From the NCBI GenBank assembly GCA_001465015.1, contig LNEO01000257.1, positions 1 through 36,036 of the forward strand: DNA of 36,036 bases, given 5' to 3'. Below, piece by piece: positions 16,392 to 25,219 of the stretch. The notes beneath the pieces were generated by a model. It was not told where the DNA came from and did not search any database. It worked only from the letters and a program-made list of their open reading frames with translations. A program made the position numbers and the translations under genes. Within the stretch, counting starts at the first letter, position 1. Every line of letters begins with the position of its first letter. Origin of the DNA: Deltaproteobacteria bacterium Ga0077539 (GTDB lineage Bacteria > Myxococcota_A > Polyangia > Polyangiales > Ga0077539).

Positions 16392-17699
16392 ATGGAGGAC
16401 GCACCCCGCGAGTCCGCTGCGCGCGCAAAGGAGCCTGAAGCACCCATCGAGCTCCTGCGCGACGGCGTCGAGGTGTACCCGCGTTGGCTCGAGGCGATCG
16501 ACCGCGCCCGAAGCGAAGTGCTCCTCGAGATGTACTGGTTCGATTCGGACAAGATCGGCACGCGCTTCGCGGATGCGCTCGAGCGCTGCGCGAAGCGGGG
16601 CGTCACGGTGTTCGTCCTGTATGACGGTTTTGGATCCTTCGGGGTCGAGCCCTCGCAGTGGGAGCGGCTGCGACGCGCAGGAGCCGTAGTCATCGAGTTT
16701 CACCCCGTCACGCCGTGGGCCGAGCGCTTCGCGTTGGCCAAGGTCCAGCAGCGAGACCACCGCAAGATCCTGGTGATCGACGCGGAGCGCGGATTCACCG
16801 GCGGAATCAACATCAGCGATCACAACCTCCCTTTGGACCAGGGCGGGGAGGCGTGGCGCGACGACGCGGTCGCGCTTCGAGGCGAGGCGGTGTTCGAGCT
16901 GCGAGCGCTGTTCTTCGACACGTGGCTGCGCGTCGGCGGGCCGCAGCCGAAGGCAGGCGCGGCGATCGGCTGGCGCGTCAAGCGCGCGCTCACGCAGGCG
17001 GCGAAGGTCGAGTGCGACGAGACCTCGAGAGAACCCGTCTTCGAAGCGACCCTCGACGCGACGGTCGACGTCGTGCGCGCTGCGGTCTCGCGCCGCAATC
17101 GGCGTACGCGCCGACGCGCTACGACCGTGCCGCCGACGAGCGGGCCCGCCGCGCGCGATCGCGCGAGGATCATCGGTCACGACTCATGGGGCGCGACGCG
17201 GACGATCCGCAATCTATACGTCAAGAAGATCAGCGAGGCGCGGCGGCTCATCCTCGTCGCCAACAGCTATTTCGCCCCGGATTTGCCGGTCCGTCGCGCG
17301 CTGATCGCCGCGGCGCAGCGCGGCGTCGAGGTGCGCGTGCTCGTCCCGAGAAAGAGCGACGTACCGCCGGTCGCGTGGGCCGGCCGGGCGCTGTACGCGG
17401 GGCTGCTCGCGGGCGGCGTTCACATTCACGAGTGGACGAAGTCGATGCTCCACTCGAAGACCGCGGTGATCGACGATTGGGCCACGGTCGGCTCGTACAA
17501 TTTCGACTATCGCTCGCTGCGGTACAACCTCGAGGTCACAGCGGCGTCCGAGCACCCCGATTTCGTCCGCGACGTCGAGCGGTCGATCCGCACCGACATC
17601 GAGGCGAGCGAACAGATCCGCCGCGAGTCGTGGAGCGCGCGCCCGTTGTATCAACGGCTGATCGAGTGGTTTTTCTACGTGTTTCGAAAGATCTTGTGA
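16392..17699 (+). CDS. PLD-superfamily cardiolipin synthase (ClsB-like)
   Basis: A 435-aa protein starting at ATG 16392; frames further upstream are Arg-rich and less likely. It has two HKD motifs of the phospholipase D superfamily: H123-x-K125-x4-D130 (DHRKILVID, then FTGGINI) and H354-x-K356-x4-D361 (LHSKTAVID, then VGSYNFD). These make the covalent phosphatidyl-histidine site that joins two phosphatidylglycerols, or phosphatidylglycerol and another phospholipid. An Arg-rich loop (about 234-243) lies between the domains. There are no N-terminal membrane helices, as in ClsB rather than ClsA, so it probably binds the inner membrane peripherally. Exact substrates are not shown. Confidence 0.88.
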   Translation: MEDAPRESAARAKEPEAPIELLRDGVEVYPRWLEAIDRARSEVLLEMYWFDSDKIGTRFADALERCAKRGVTVFVLYDGFGSFGVEPSQWERLRRAGAVVIEFHPVTPWAERFALAKVQQRDHRKILVIDAERGFTGGINISDHNLPLDQGGEAWRDDAVALRGEAVFELRALFFDTWLRVGGPQPKAGAAIGWRVKRALTQAAKVECDETSREPVFEATLDATVDVVRAAVSRRNRRTRRRATTVPPTSGPAARDRARIIGHDSWGATRTIRNLYVKKISEARRLILVANSYFAPDLPVRRALIAAAQRGVEVRVLVPRKSDVPPVAWAGRALYAGLLAGGVHIHEWTKSMLHSKTAVIDDWATVGSYNFDYRSLRYNLEVTAASEHPDFVRDVERSIRTDIEASEQIRRESWSARPLYQRLIEWFFYVFRKIL

Positions 17700-17784
17700 G
17701 CCCGTCGACTGGAGTAACTCTCATGCAAGCCACGAGTCACCGTTCTTTGCTTTCGACGCGCTGCGGCGCGCGCGCTGCGACGGC

Positions 17785-18075
17785 ATGACCTTCCGAGGGT
17801 GTCCAGGACGACCCTCGATGCCTGCGTCTTCGATGACCCCGTGCACAGTCGGAGTCGACGGTGGGGCTCGAGCCAACTGCGATCTGCTCGGGGCGCCAAC
17901 GCTCTGCGAGATTGCTCCCGCGCCGTGCCCCGCAGGCCTCGTGCGAACGGTCGTGGGAACCTGCTACGGCGAGTGCGTCCCTCCGACGCAGTGCGCGCCG
18001 TTTGCGTGCACGCGCGGGGCCTGCCCAGAGCGCTTTCGCTGCGACGCGTCGACCAATCGGTGCATCGCAAACTGA
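17785..18075 (+). pseudogene. Cys-rich fragment, likely truncated secreted protein
   Basis: A 96-aa frame from ATG 17785 with ten Cys, arranged as in myxobacterial secreted Cys-rich tails: CEIAPAPCPAGL, VVGTCYGECVPPTQC and CPERFRCD. The third-position GC is good from about 17830 to the stop. The frame stays open upstream into the end of the cardiolipin synthase gene, and there is no signal peptide, good start or ribosome site. I read it as the 3' remnant of a larger exported protein. A short real gene is less likely. Confidence 0.5.
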
Positions 18076-18102
18076 TCGCGCGACTCGCGGTATCGTAGCC
18101 GC

Positions 18103-19971
18103 ATGAACCGCGCCAGCTTCGTTGCGATCACCTCGCTGTCTCTCTTGGCCGCGTGCAGTCAACCCATGGGCCTCTGCGCGCGAGGCACGAACTGCATCAC
18201 CGACGGCGCAACCGACGGCAGCGACCTCGATGCGACCATAGACAGCGGGAGCTCCAATGACGTGACGTCCGGAGCAGACGGCGCAAACGACGGAGCAAAC
18301 GACGTCGCGGGCGACGCGCCGATCGTGGGCCTCGGGTGCAGCGCGGACTTGCGAACGGTGCTCGACGCGAACGGACTTCCGATCGGGCGCTGCCCCGACG
18401 ATCAGGGATGCTCGATGGGGCGATGCGTCCCAGCGTGCGCCGCGGCGGCCGCGAGCAAAGGAACGATCGCGTGCGAGTTCTACGCGCCCACGCCGCCCGC
18501 GTATCCGCCGGCGCTCCCGCCGTGTCACGCGATGTTCGTCACCAACACCTGGTCGCGTCCGGCGCGGCTCACGATCACCCGCGGAGCGATGACCTACGAC
18601 CCATCGCGCTTCGGTCGCATCGTCGAGAACGGTCGTCCCGCGACGAGCTGGAGTCCCATCCCTGCCGAGGGCATCCCCGTCGACGCGGTGGCGGTGCTGT
18701 TTTTGTCCAGCGACCCCAACAGCGTGATGCCCGAGACGGATGTCCCGCTTCGGTGCCCGGTCGTTCCTGCGATCAACAACGCAACCGTGATCGCGGGGAC
18801 AGGCCGCGGCCCCGCGTGGCGCGTGCAGAGCGACGTGCCCGTGGGCGCGTACGACATGCTCCCGTACGGCGGCGCGCCGAGCTTCTTTCCGAGCGCGCAG
18901 CTCGTCCTGCCGACGAGCGTCTACGGCGAGACCTACGTCGTGATGAACGCGCCCGTCGGCACCGCGAGCTCGCCGGGCCCGAACTGGATTCAGATCGTCG
19001 CGCTCGAGGACGACACCACCGTGCGGGTGCGACCGACGCAAGACTTCACGGGGCGCGATGGGCTGCCGTCGATCTCGCGAGGCGCCACCGGAGAGTTTCC
19101 GCTCACGACCGGGCAGGTCGCGCAGTTCGAAGTGCGCGGCTCCGCGGACCTGAGCGGGACGATCGTCGTCGCCAATCGTCGCGTGGCTGTGTTCGCGGGC
19201 AATCGGTTCTTGCGGCTGCAGACCATGGAGACCGCGGGCGGCGACTCGACGCACCAGCAGCTCGTGCCGGTCTCTGCCATGTCGAATGAATACGTGGGCG
19301 CCCCCTTCGAGACCCGTCGGCGCGACCTCATGCCCGAGGTGATCCCGTACCGCATCGTCGGCACGGTCGACGGAACGACGCTCGCCTTCGACCCGCCCGT
19401 CTCCGGCGCGCCAGCGACGATCGGGCGCGGTCAGGTCATTGATTTCAGCGCCACCGGAGCGTTCGTGGTCCGAAGCCAGAACGCGATGCATCCCTTCGGC
19501 TTCGCGCAGATGATGACGAGCTCGACCGTGCCGAGCGGCAGCCGCGAGGGGGCGCTCGAGCCGTACATGGGTCGACTGCTCGGCGACGAAGAGTTCGTGC
19601 TCGCGTTTCCTCCGGCGCAGTTTCTCGAGCGCTACGTGTTCTTCACGGACCCTTCGTACCCGACGACGTCGCTCACGATCGTGCGCAAGCGACGGGCGAA
19701 CGGGATGTTCGCGCCCGTCAACATCGGGTGCGTCGGCGACGTCTCTGGGTTTCGCGCGGTCGGCAGCGCATCCCCGCACGCGTACGAGTACGCGACGGTG
19801 GACCTCTTGCGCGCGGGACGGTCGGCGACCGGATGCACCAACGGAAGGCACACCGCGGTCAGCGACGGCCCCTTCGGCGTCACCGTCTGGGGGCTCGATT
19901 CGTATGCGTCCTACGCGTACCCAGCGGGCGGCAACGCCTCGGTGCTCACTGCGATCCCGATCCCGCTGTGA
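18103..19971 (+). CDS. IgGFc-binding-domain lipoprotein
   Basis: A 622-aa protein starting at ATG 18103. Lipobox LAAC gives lipid Cys18. An Asp/Ser/Asn-rich linker (about 30-75) and a small Cys-bearing segment (GCSADLRTVLD to CVPACAA) precede a long beta-rich domain of about 500 residues. It has the layout of the bacterial IgGFc_binding family: VTNTWSRPARLTI, NWIQIVALEDDTTVRVRP, RVAVFAGN and VIPYRIVGTVDGT. The end is the hallmark GPFGVTVWGLDSYASYAYP. The name comes from a human mucus protein; antibody binding is not implied in bacteria. It is probably a surface adhesin or matrix protein. Its 3' end meets the SpoU gene tail-to-tail with 7 bases between. Confidence 0.87.
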   Translation: MNRASFVAITSLSLLAACSQPMGLCARGTNCITDGATDGSDLDATIDSGSSNDVTSGADGANDGANDVAGDAPIVGLGCSADLRTVLDANGLPIGRCPDDQGCSMGRCVPACAAAAASKGTIACEFYAPTPPAYPPALPPCHAMFVTNTWSRPARLTITRGAMTYDPSRFGRIVENGRPATSWSPIPAEGIPVDAVAVLFLSSDPNSVMPETDVPLRCPVVPAINNATVIAGTGRGPAWRVQSDVPVGAYDMLPYGGAPSFFPSAQLVLPTSVYGETYVVMNAPVGTASSPGPNWIQIVALEDDTTVRVRPTQDFTGRDGLPSISRGATGEFPLTTGQVAQFEVRGSADLSGTIVVANRRVAVFAGNRFLRLQTMETAGGDSTHQQLVPVSAMSNEYVGAPFETRRRDLMPEVIPYRIVGTVDGTTLAFDPPVSGAPATIGRGQVIDFSATGAFVVRSQNAMHPFGFAQMMTSSTVPSGSREGALEPYMGRLLGDEEFVLAFPPAQFLERYVFFTDPSYPTTSLTIVRKRRANGMFAPVNIGCVGDVSGFRAVGSASPHAYEYATVDLLRAGRSATGCTNGRHTAVSDGPFGVTVWGLDSYASYAYPAGGNASVLTAIPIPL

Positions 19972-19978
19972 CCCCGAG

Positions 19979-20635
19979 CTACACGCCGCCGTGCTGCGCG
20001 AGCCACCAGTGCATCGCGATGCCCGACGCGACGCCCGCGTTGATCGACCGCGTCGAGCCAAACTGCGCGATCGAGCACAAGAGCGAGCACCGCGCGCGCA
20101 TCGCCTCGGAGATCCCCTCGCCCTCTTGACCGAACACCAGCACGCACGCTCGGGGCAGCTTCGCGCGCTCGATCGGGACGGAGCCGGGCAAGAGATCTAC
20201 ACCCACGATTTCAAGTGACTCGAGGGCGATGCTGCGCGCGAAGGCTTCGACGGACTCGTGGTGCTCGATGTGCACGTAGCGATCGGTGCACATCGCGCCG
20301 CGGCGGTTCCACCGGCGCGCGCCGACGATGTGGACGCGCTTGGCGAGAAACGCGTTGGCGTTGCGCACGACGGTGCCGATGTTGAGGTCGTGTTTGAAGT
20401 TCTCGACAGCGACGTGATAGTCGAACCTTCGCGCGTCGAGGTCTGAGGTGATGGCTTCGACAGACCAGTAGCGATAGCGATCGATGACGTTGCGCCGGTC
20501 GCCCTCCTCGAGCAGCGCGGGGTCGAGCCGCGGGTCGTCCGGCCAGGGCTCGGGGTGCGGCCCAACACCGACCGACGCGACGCGGTCTTCTTCGAACTCA
20601 GCTCCCTTCGATCGCGGGGCGCGCGGGTCGGTCAC
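19979..20635 (-). CDS. SpoU/TrmH-family RNA 2'-O-methyltransferase
   Basis: A 218-aa protein of the SPOUT class. The three SpoU motifs are present: HDLNIGTVVRNANAF (motif 1), ACVLVFGQEGEGIS (motif 2) and CSIAQFGSTRSINAGVASGI (motif 3). The last two form the knotted S-adenosylmethionine site. The N-terminal 60 residues are charged and of unknown role. Members methylate ribose 2'-OH in tRNA or 23S rRNA; the exact nucleotide cannot be assigned. It starts 10 bases after the stop of the upstream propeller lipoprotein on the same strand, so it may be co-transcribed with it. Confidence 0.9.
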   Translation of the reverse strand: MTDPRAPRSKGAEFEEDRVASVGVGPHPEPWPDDPRLDPALLEEGDRRNVIDRYRYWSVEAITSDLDARRFDYHVAVENFKHDLNIGTVVRNANAFLAKRVHIVGARRWNRRGAMCTDRYVHIEHHESVEAFARSIALESLEIVGVDLLPGSVPIERAKLPRACVLVFGQEGEGISEAMRARCSLLCSIAQFGSTRSINAGVASGIAMHWWLAQHGGV

Positions 20636-20645
20636 GGTCGAGCGC

Positions 20646-22538
20646 TCAGCCAGCGCCGCCGCAGCGCCAGGTAAACGAGAGCGACTTGAGAACAGGCGTC
20701 GCCACCATCGGGAGGCTCACGGGATTGAACGTCACCGTGATGCGCGCGAACCGACCGACGTTGGTCACACCAGCCATGCGGAGCTTGTCCGCGATGTTGA
20801 TCGGAGAGCGATCGCGCGGCGCGATGCCGAGCACGAGCGAGGGAGCCATGGCCAACCCCGTCGCGCTGTTGGCGATTTGAATCGAGAAGGCGAGCGTGGT
20901 GCCCATGGGAGTCTCTGCGTTCCAGTAGAGCTCGCCGTAGGTGCCTCCGTCGCACGTCTCGTAGTCCTCGGTGTAGCGGCCGCTACCGATCACGAGCCGG
21001 CGGATTCCGCCGGTGAAGTCCGTGTAGGTGTAGACCTGGTTGGGGCCGGTGAACGTCTGCCAACGATTCATCGCGGGCTCGAATCGAAGCAGCTCCGTGG
21101 GGCTCGCCGCAGAGGCCACCCAGATATTTCCCGCGAGGTCTGCGCCGACCGCCGTCGGCTGTCGGTGCGGCGTCGTCGGCGTGTGCAACGTCGCGCGCGA
21201 CGCTGGCACCGACGCGCCGCCCATGAACGCATCCGCAGGAACCGACGCCACCAAAGTCGAGCCGACCCAGTCGCCGCTCGTCGAGATCGGGACCCACAGT
21301 CGATTCATCGGGTCTACGGTGATCCCGAGCCCGGCGCTTCCGCCGGCCGGAACGTAGGTCGACAAGTCGACCCGCGACCACTGCCTCGTCGCGGGATCGT
21401 AGCCGATGATGTCTCGACAGCCGCGACCCGAGAGCCACAAGCGATTGCGCGCGTCCGCGGTGATGCCATAGGACTGTCCGCAACCGCCGCGGAGTGCGGC
21501 CGGGAGCACGACGGGATCTCCGGCCGTCCCTGCGGTCACGTTGACGGGGATGATTCCGCCGTTGACCGAGTGCTCCCAGAGCGTCCCATCCGACGTGACC
21601 ACCGCGCCGTACGCGCAGTGAGTCATCGGCACCGAGCGCATGGTCATGCCGTTGCGCGGGTTGAGCTGAAAGAGCCCTGCATTTCCAGCGGCGCCGATGG
21701 ACGCGCATCCGCCGACCCACACGGTCCCGTCTGGAAACATCTCGTTGCCCCGGTCGATCGCGAGCGAGCGCAGCACCGCGTTGACCGGGCCTACGTTGGC
21801 CGTCCACAGCACGCACTCGTCCTCGTTGAACGCCCGCACGTCCATCGGTCCCGCGCTCGTGTCGATCATGCCGTTGCCGTTGCGATCGACGCAATCTCTT
21901 CGATCCGCGGCGATCTTCGACACCGATCCCTGCATGCCGAATCCGCGGTTGGCGATGTACGCGTCGCCGGCAGAGTCGACGACGACGCGCGATGGCATGT
22001 TGCAGCCGTTGACGTGACAGCAACGCCCGACGCACTCGCCGGCAGCGAGGCCGATGCGGTAGCGCGCCACCTCGGTCGCCGTCCGCGCGTCCCACTTCGA
22101 GAGCGTGCTCTCGGCGACGTTGGGGATCCACAAGTAGTCCGTTCGACGCGAGTCCGCGCGCACGATCAAGCCCATCGACGGCTCGTCGTACGCAACCCCT
22201 TGCTGCCCCTCTGGTCGAAACGGCCGTCCCCCCATCCCTCCGCCCGAGCGCAGCGAATTGCAGGACGTGTCGCGGGTGTTGACGCAGACCGCCCGCGCCG
22301 TGTCGCAGCGATCGAGGGTGCAGCCCTCTTCGTCGTCGCAGTCTGTGTCCATTCGACACGGGCGTCCCACGGGGCCGACTCCAGTGTCGCCTCGGGAGCC
22401 GTCCGTCGCGCCGTCGCGCGTCACCCGTCCGCTGTCTCGCGACGCGTCGCCGTTGTTGGTGAACGCCGACTCGTCCGAACACGCAAAGAGCGCCGCCAAC
22501 ACAGGCACGAGCGCCGCGATCCGTCTTTGTGTCGCCAT
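20646..22538 (-). CDS. NHL/SMP-30-like beta-propeller lipoprotein
   Basis: A 630-aa protein, start chosen at ATG 22538 where a signal peptide with lipobox LFAC (Cys20) begins; the longer frame upstream is Arg-rich. A MopE-like Cys segment (CRMDTDCDDEEGCTLDRCD, about 62-80) follows an Asp/Ser/Thr linker. The rest (about 110-520) is a run of propeller blades of the streptogramin-lyase/NHL type, with repeats such as PSRVVVDSAGDAYIANR, SYGITADARNRLWLSGRG and GLGITVDPMNRLWVP. A C-terminal beta domain (about 530-630) completes it. It is probably a surface or periplasmic binding protein. No catalytic lyase residues can be assigned. Confidence 0.83.
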   Translation of the reverse strand: MATQRRIAALVPVLAALFACSDESAFTNNGDASRDSGRVTRDGATDGSRGDTGVGPVGRPCRMDTDCDDEEGCTLDRCDTARAVCVNTRDTSCNSLRSGGGMGGRPFRPEGQQGVAYDEPSMGLIVRADSRRTDYLWIPNVAESTLSKWDARTATEVARYRIGLAAGECVGRCCHVNGCNMPSRVVVDSAGDAYIANRGFGMQGSVSKIAADRRDCVDRNGNGMIDTSAGPMDVRAFNEDECVLWTANVGPVNAVLRSLAIDRGNEMFPDGTVWVGGCASIGAAGNAGLFQLNPRNGMTMRSVPMTHCAYGAVVTSDGTLWEHSVNGGIIPVNVTAGTAGDPVVLPAALRGGCGQSYGITADARNRLWLSGRGCRDIIGYDPATRQWSRVDLSTYVPAGGSAGLGITVDPMNRLWVPISTSGDWVGSTLVASVPADAFMGGASVPASRATLHTPTTPHRQPTAVGADLAGNIWVASAASPTELLRFEPAMNRWQTFTGPNQVYTYTDFTGGIRRLVIGSGRYTEDYETCDGGTYGELYWNAETPMGTTLAFSIQIANSATGLAMAPSLVLGIAPRDRSPINIADKLRMAGVTNVGRFARITVTFNPVSLPMVATPVLKSLSFTWRCGGAG

Positions 22539-22661
22539 AGGAGTATCGCTACCGACCACACGCCCAACGCGCAACTGGGCGATCGATCTCCCCCTGCGAG
22601 CGCGCACGCGGGCGGCTTCGAGCCCATCGTCACTTCGTCAGTAATTTGCCGTTCATTCGAG

Positions 22662-22677
22662 CGAGCGCCTACGCTCG
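22662..22677 (+). promoter_or_regulatory. Hairpin just before the dCTP deaminase ATG
   Basis: CGAGCG (22662-22667), loop CCTA and CGCTCG (22672-22677) form a perfect 6-bp stem ending one base before ATG 22679. It would cover the ribosome-binding region. It may modulate translation, or indicate that the true start lies further downstream, for example at ATG 22691. Confidence 0.3.
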
Positions 22678-22678
22678 G

Positions 22679-23875
22679 ATGAACACCCCCATGACGATGG
22701 CGCCGCACGATCCCCCCGCTCCTCGGCCCTCAGCTTCGTCGCGCACCAACGCGCTCGCAGACTCGACGCGCCCAGGAATTCAACCTTCCCAGTGGATCGA
22801 AGCCGCCATCCGCGCAGGGATCGTCCGCTCGGAGACCGACATCGGCCCGCTGCAGATCCAGCCCAACTCGCTGGACCTGCGGCTGTCTGCCCGAGGGTGG
22901 CGCCTTCAGTGCTCGATGCTCCCAGGCGAAGAGGGCATCGAGCGCAAGCTCGAGCGCTTCGGCTGGCACTCGTTCGAAGTCCCCGCGGACGGAACGGTGC
23001 TCGAGCGCAACGCCGTCTACCTCTTTCGCTGCGACGAGTCCCTCGCGTTGCCCGAGGGGCTCTGCGCGCGGGCGAACCCCAAGAGCTCGACCGGGAGGCT
23101 CGACGTCTTCACGCGGCTCGTCACCGAGAACGGCGTCGCATTCGACGACGTGCCCGACGGCTACCGCGGAGCGCTCTACATCGAGGTCGTCGCGCGGTCT
23201 TTTCCCATCGTCGTGCGGCAGGGCGACACGCTGTCGCAGCTGCGCTTCCAGTGCGGCCCGTCGCAGCTCGACGACACCGACCTCCGCGCCGAGCTCGAGC
23301 AAGAGCCCATGGTGATCGACCGCGCAGGACGCCCGCTCGACGCCCGCACGCTGCGCTTCGGGCAGGGTCTCTTTCTCTCGGTGCACCTGCGCGGCGCCCA
23401 GGGCGACATCGTCGGCTACCGCGCGCGCAAGACCGCGCGTCCCATCGATCTCGCGGCGCGCGACCTGCCGCGCGAGCGCTTCTGGGAGCGCGTCGCGTGG
23501 GCCAAAGACGAGCCGGTGATCCTCGAGCCCGACGAGTTCTACATCTTCGCCTCTCGCGAGCTCGTTCGACTGCCGCCGCACCTGTGCGCAGAGATGGTCC
23601 CGTTCGACGCCGGCTCCGGTGAAGTGCGCACCCACTACGCGGGCTTCTTCGACTCGGGCTTCGGGTGGGCGCCGAGCAAGCCTCCCTCGGAGACCGCCGC
23701 GGCCGTGGTCCTCGAGATCCGCAACCACGACGTGCCGTTCTTGATCGAAGACGGCCACCCGCTCTTTCGTCTGGTGTTCTTTCGCAACAGCGAGCGCCCC
23801 TCCAAGCTCTACGGACAAGGGATGGGCAGCAACTACCAGACGCAGCGGCTCAAGCTCGCCAAGCAGTTCAAGTAG
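22679..23875 (+). CDS. dcd: Two-domain 2'-deoxycytidine triphosphate deaminase
   Basis: A 398-aa protein, start taken at ATG 22679 (a later ATG is possible since the family usually begins near GIQPSQWIEAAIRAG). It is the long bacterial form of dCTP deaminase, which converts dCTP to dUTP and thereby supplies dTMP synthesis. The N-half has NPKSSTGRLDVFTRLVTENG (about 133-152), YRGALYIEVV with probable catalytic Glu169, and GDTLSQLRFQ. The C-half repeats the fold more loosely: PFDAGSGEVRTHYAGFFDSG, VLEIRNHDVPF and FRLVFFRN. Two fused dUTPase-like folds replace the usual homotrimer arrangement. The first 30 residues are Pro/Ser-rich and unconserved. Cytoplasmic. Confidence 0.88.
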   Translation: MNTPMTMAPHDPPAPRPSASSRTNALADSTRPGIQPSQWIEAAIRAGIVRSETDIGPLQIQPNSLDLRLSARGWRLQCSMLPGEEGIERKLERFGWHSFEVPADGTVLERNAVYLFRCDESLALPEGLCARANPKSSTGRLDVFTRLVTENGVAFDDVPDGYRGALYIEVVARSFPIVVRQGDTLSQLRFQCGPSQLDDTDLRAELEQEPMVIDRAGRPLDARTLRFGQGLFLSVHLRGAQGDIVGYRARKTARPIDLAARDLPRERFWERVAWAKDEPVILEPDEFYIFASRELVRLPPHLCAEMVPFDAGSGEVRTHYAGFFDSGFGWAPSKPPSETAAAVVLEIRNHDVPFLIEDGHPLFRLVFFRNSERPSKLYGQGMGSNYQTQRLKLAKQFK

Positions 23876-23904
23876 ACACGCGAGCGCTGCCCCTTCGCGC
23901 AGGT

Positions 23905-25032
23905 CTAGCCGCGCGCCGCCGCGAGCGCCTGCTTGAGTCGATTGACCATCCGCGCCTCGAAGCGCTCTTGGTTCACGCCGAGCGCCTCGCGCACCAACCC
24001 GCCGCTCACGGCTCGACGCTGTTTGGCAGGGAGCTCCTTGGCGAGATCATCGATCCCTCCGCGGGTCGCGCCGTGGATGCCCGCCATCGCGCGGAGGTAG
24101 CCCTGCTGAGACGGGTCTGCCTCGTGCGCGTCGATGAGCGTCGAGAGCACCTCCGCGCGCCCCGAACGGTCGATGCTCGCGTCGGTCGCGACCGCCCTGC
24201 CCCACGCGTCGAAGAACGGCCCCATGGGCAAGAGCAGGGCGCGACTCTTGCGCAGCGCGCGCGGCTTGCGCATCGGCAAGAACCGGTGGTTCTCCAGCGC
24301 CATGACCGCTTTGTTGACCGAGCCCGCGACGCGAAACGAGCGGACGGTGTTGCTCGCGTCGTCGTGCCCCAGCCTCGCGTACCGGCTGACGAAGCGCTCG
24401 ACCGCCGGTCCCTTGGCGGCCCAGTCCACGACCACCCGTGACAGGTCACCGAGGTTGTGCGCGATCACGCAGGCGCAGCGAAGCGCGTCGAGCTCTCGCC
24501 CCTTGGTGGAGAGAGCGCGCTCGAAGCTCTGTCGCTCGCGGTCGAGCTCTTCGTCGATCTTCGTCGAGAGGTGCTCGATCATGTCCTCGAATTTCAGCTG
24601 AATCGCGCGACCGAGCGCCCCAGCGCGCACCGAGAACCACTCTCCGTCGTGCCCGCTCAAGGGCCCGAGGCCCGTGTCCACAGTGCGGGCGCTCACGGCG
24701 GGCGCGCTCCAGTGGGCGGCAGCGTGGTCGACCCGCGCGACCATCGCCTCGAACTGCGCGCGGTCGCGCACCTCCTGCCACGCGTGAAATCGAATTCGTG
24801 TGTCGACGTCGGTCGGAACAAAGGTCGCCACAGTCGTGTAGTGAGCCGCGAGCATCAGCTCGAAATAGCGCACCCTCTGGTCCGGCTCGGTCCACACCGA
24901 CTCGAGCGCGCGCCCCTCGCGAAGCGCCCTTCGCCACGAGAGCGCCTCGCCCTCGACGGGGCCGTCGAGCGCCCACGACGCCGTGTTCTCGACCTGTTCG
25001 CAGAGCAATTTGGGAGCGATTCCGCCAGCCAT
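23905..25032 (-). CDS. Conserved-looking hypothetical protein
   Basis: A 375-aa protein that I do not recognise. ATG 25032 (MAGGIAPKLL) is preferred over TTG 25068 upstream. It is mostly helical and charged, without signal peptide or membrane segment. Visible landmarks are GPLSGHDGEWFSVRAGALGR near residue 145, a Glu/Arg-rich helix (KIDEELDRERQSFERAL), a basic patch (MRKPRALRKSRALLL) and a C-terminal helical region with HEADPSQQGYLRAMAG. It converges with the dCTP deaminase gene (29 bases apart) and diverges from the next gene. The strong third-position GC supports this frame. Function unknown. Confidence 0.75.
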   Translation of the reverse strand: MAGGIAPKLLCEQVENTASWALDGPVEGEALSWRRALREGRALESVWTEPDQRVRYFELMLAAHYTTVATFVPTDVDTRIRFHAWQEVRDRAQFEAMVARVDHAAAHWSAPAVSARTVDTGLGPLSGHDGEWFSVRAGALGRAIQLKFEDMIEHLSTKIDEELDRERQSFERALSTKGRELDALRCACVIAHNLGDLSRVVVDWAAKGPAVERFVSRYARLGHDDASNTVRSFRVAGSVNKAVMALENHRFLPMRKPRALRKSRALLLPMGPFFDAWGRAVATDASIDRSGRAEVLSTLIDAHEADPSQQGYLRAMAGIHGATRGGIDDLAKELPAKQRRAVSGGLVREALGVNQERFEARMVNRLKQALAAARG

Positions 25033-25219
25033 TCGAAGGAGCGCCGCCCCTACCACGGACGCGCACAATCTGCACCCACGCGAACGCGTGGCGCCAGCGC
25101 GTCGAGCGCAGATTCATCAACAACCACGCAAGTTTGTGCTCGTGGCGACGGCTCGAACCGCTGCGCCGATCGAGCCCCATGTGTTCGGCACGAATTCCGC
25201 TAGAACCGTCGCAGCCACG

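Noticed and set aside
17737..20061. 774-codon minus-strand open frame opposite the IgGFc-type gene
   Set aside because: Arg/His-rich with no domain; the plus strand has a lipobox and the family C-terminal motif.
20484..22682. 732-codon plus-strand open frame opposite the propeller lipoprotein
   Set aside because: Composition is Arg/Ala/His-rich and the opposite strand carries a signal peptide and regular propeller repeats.
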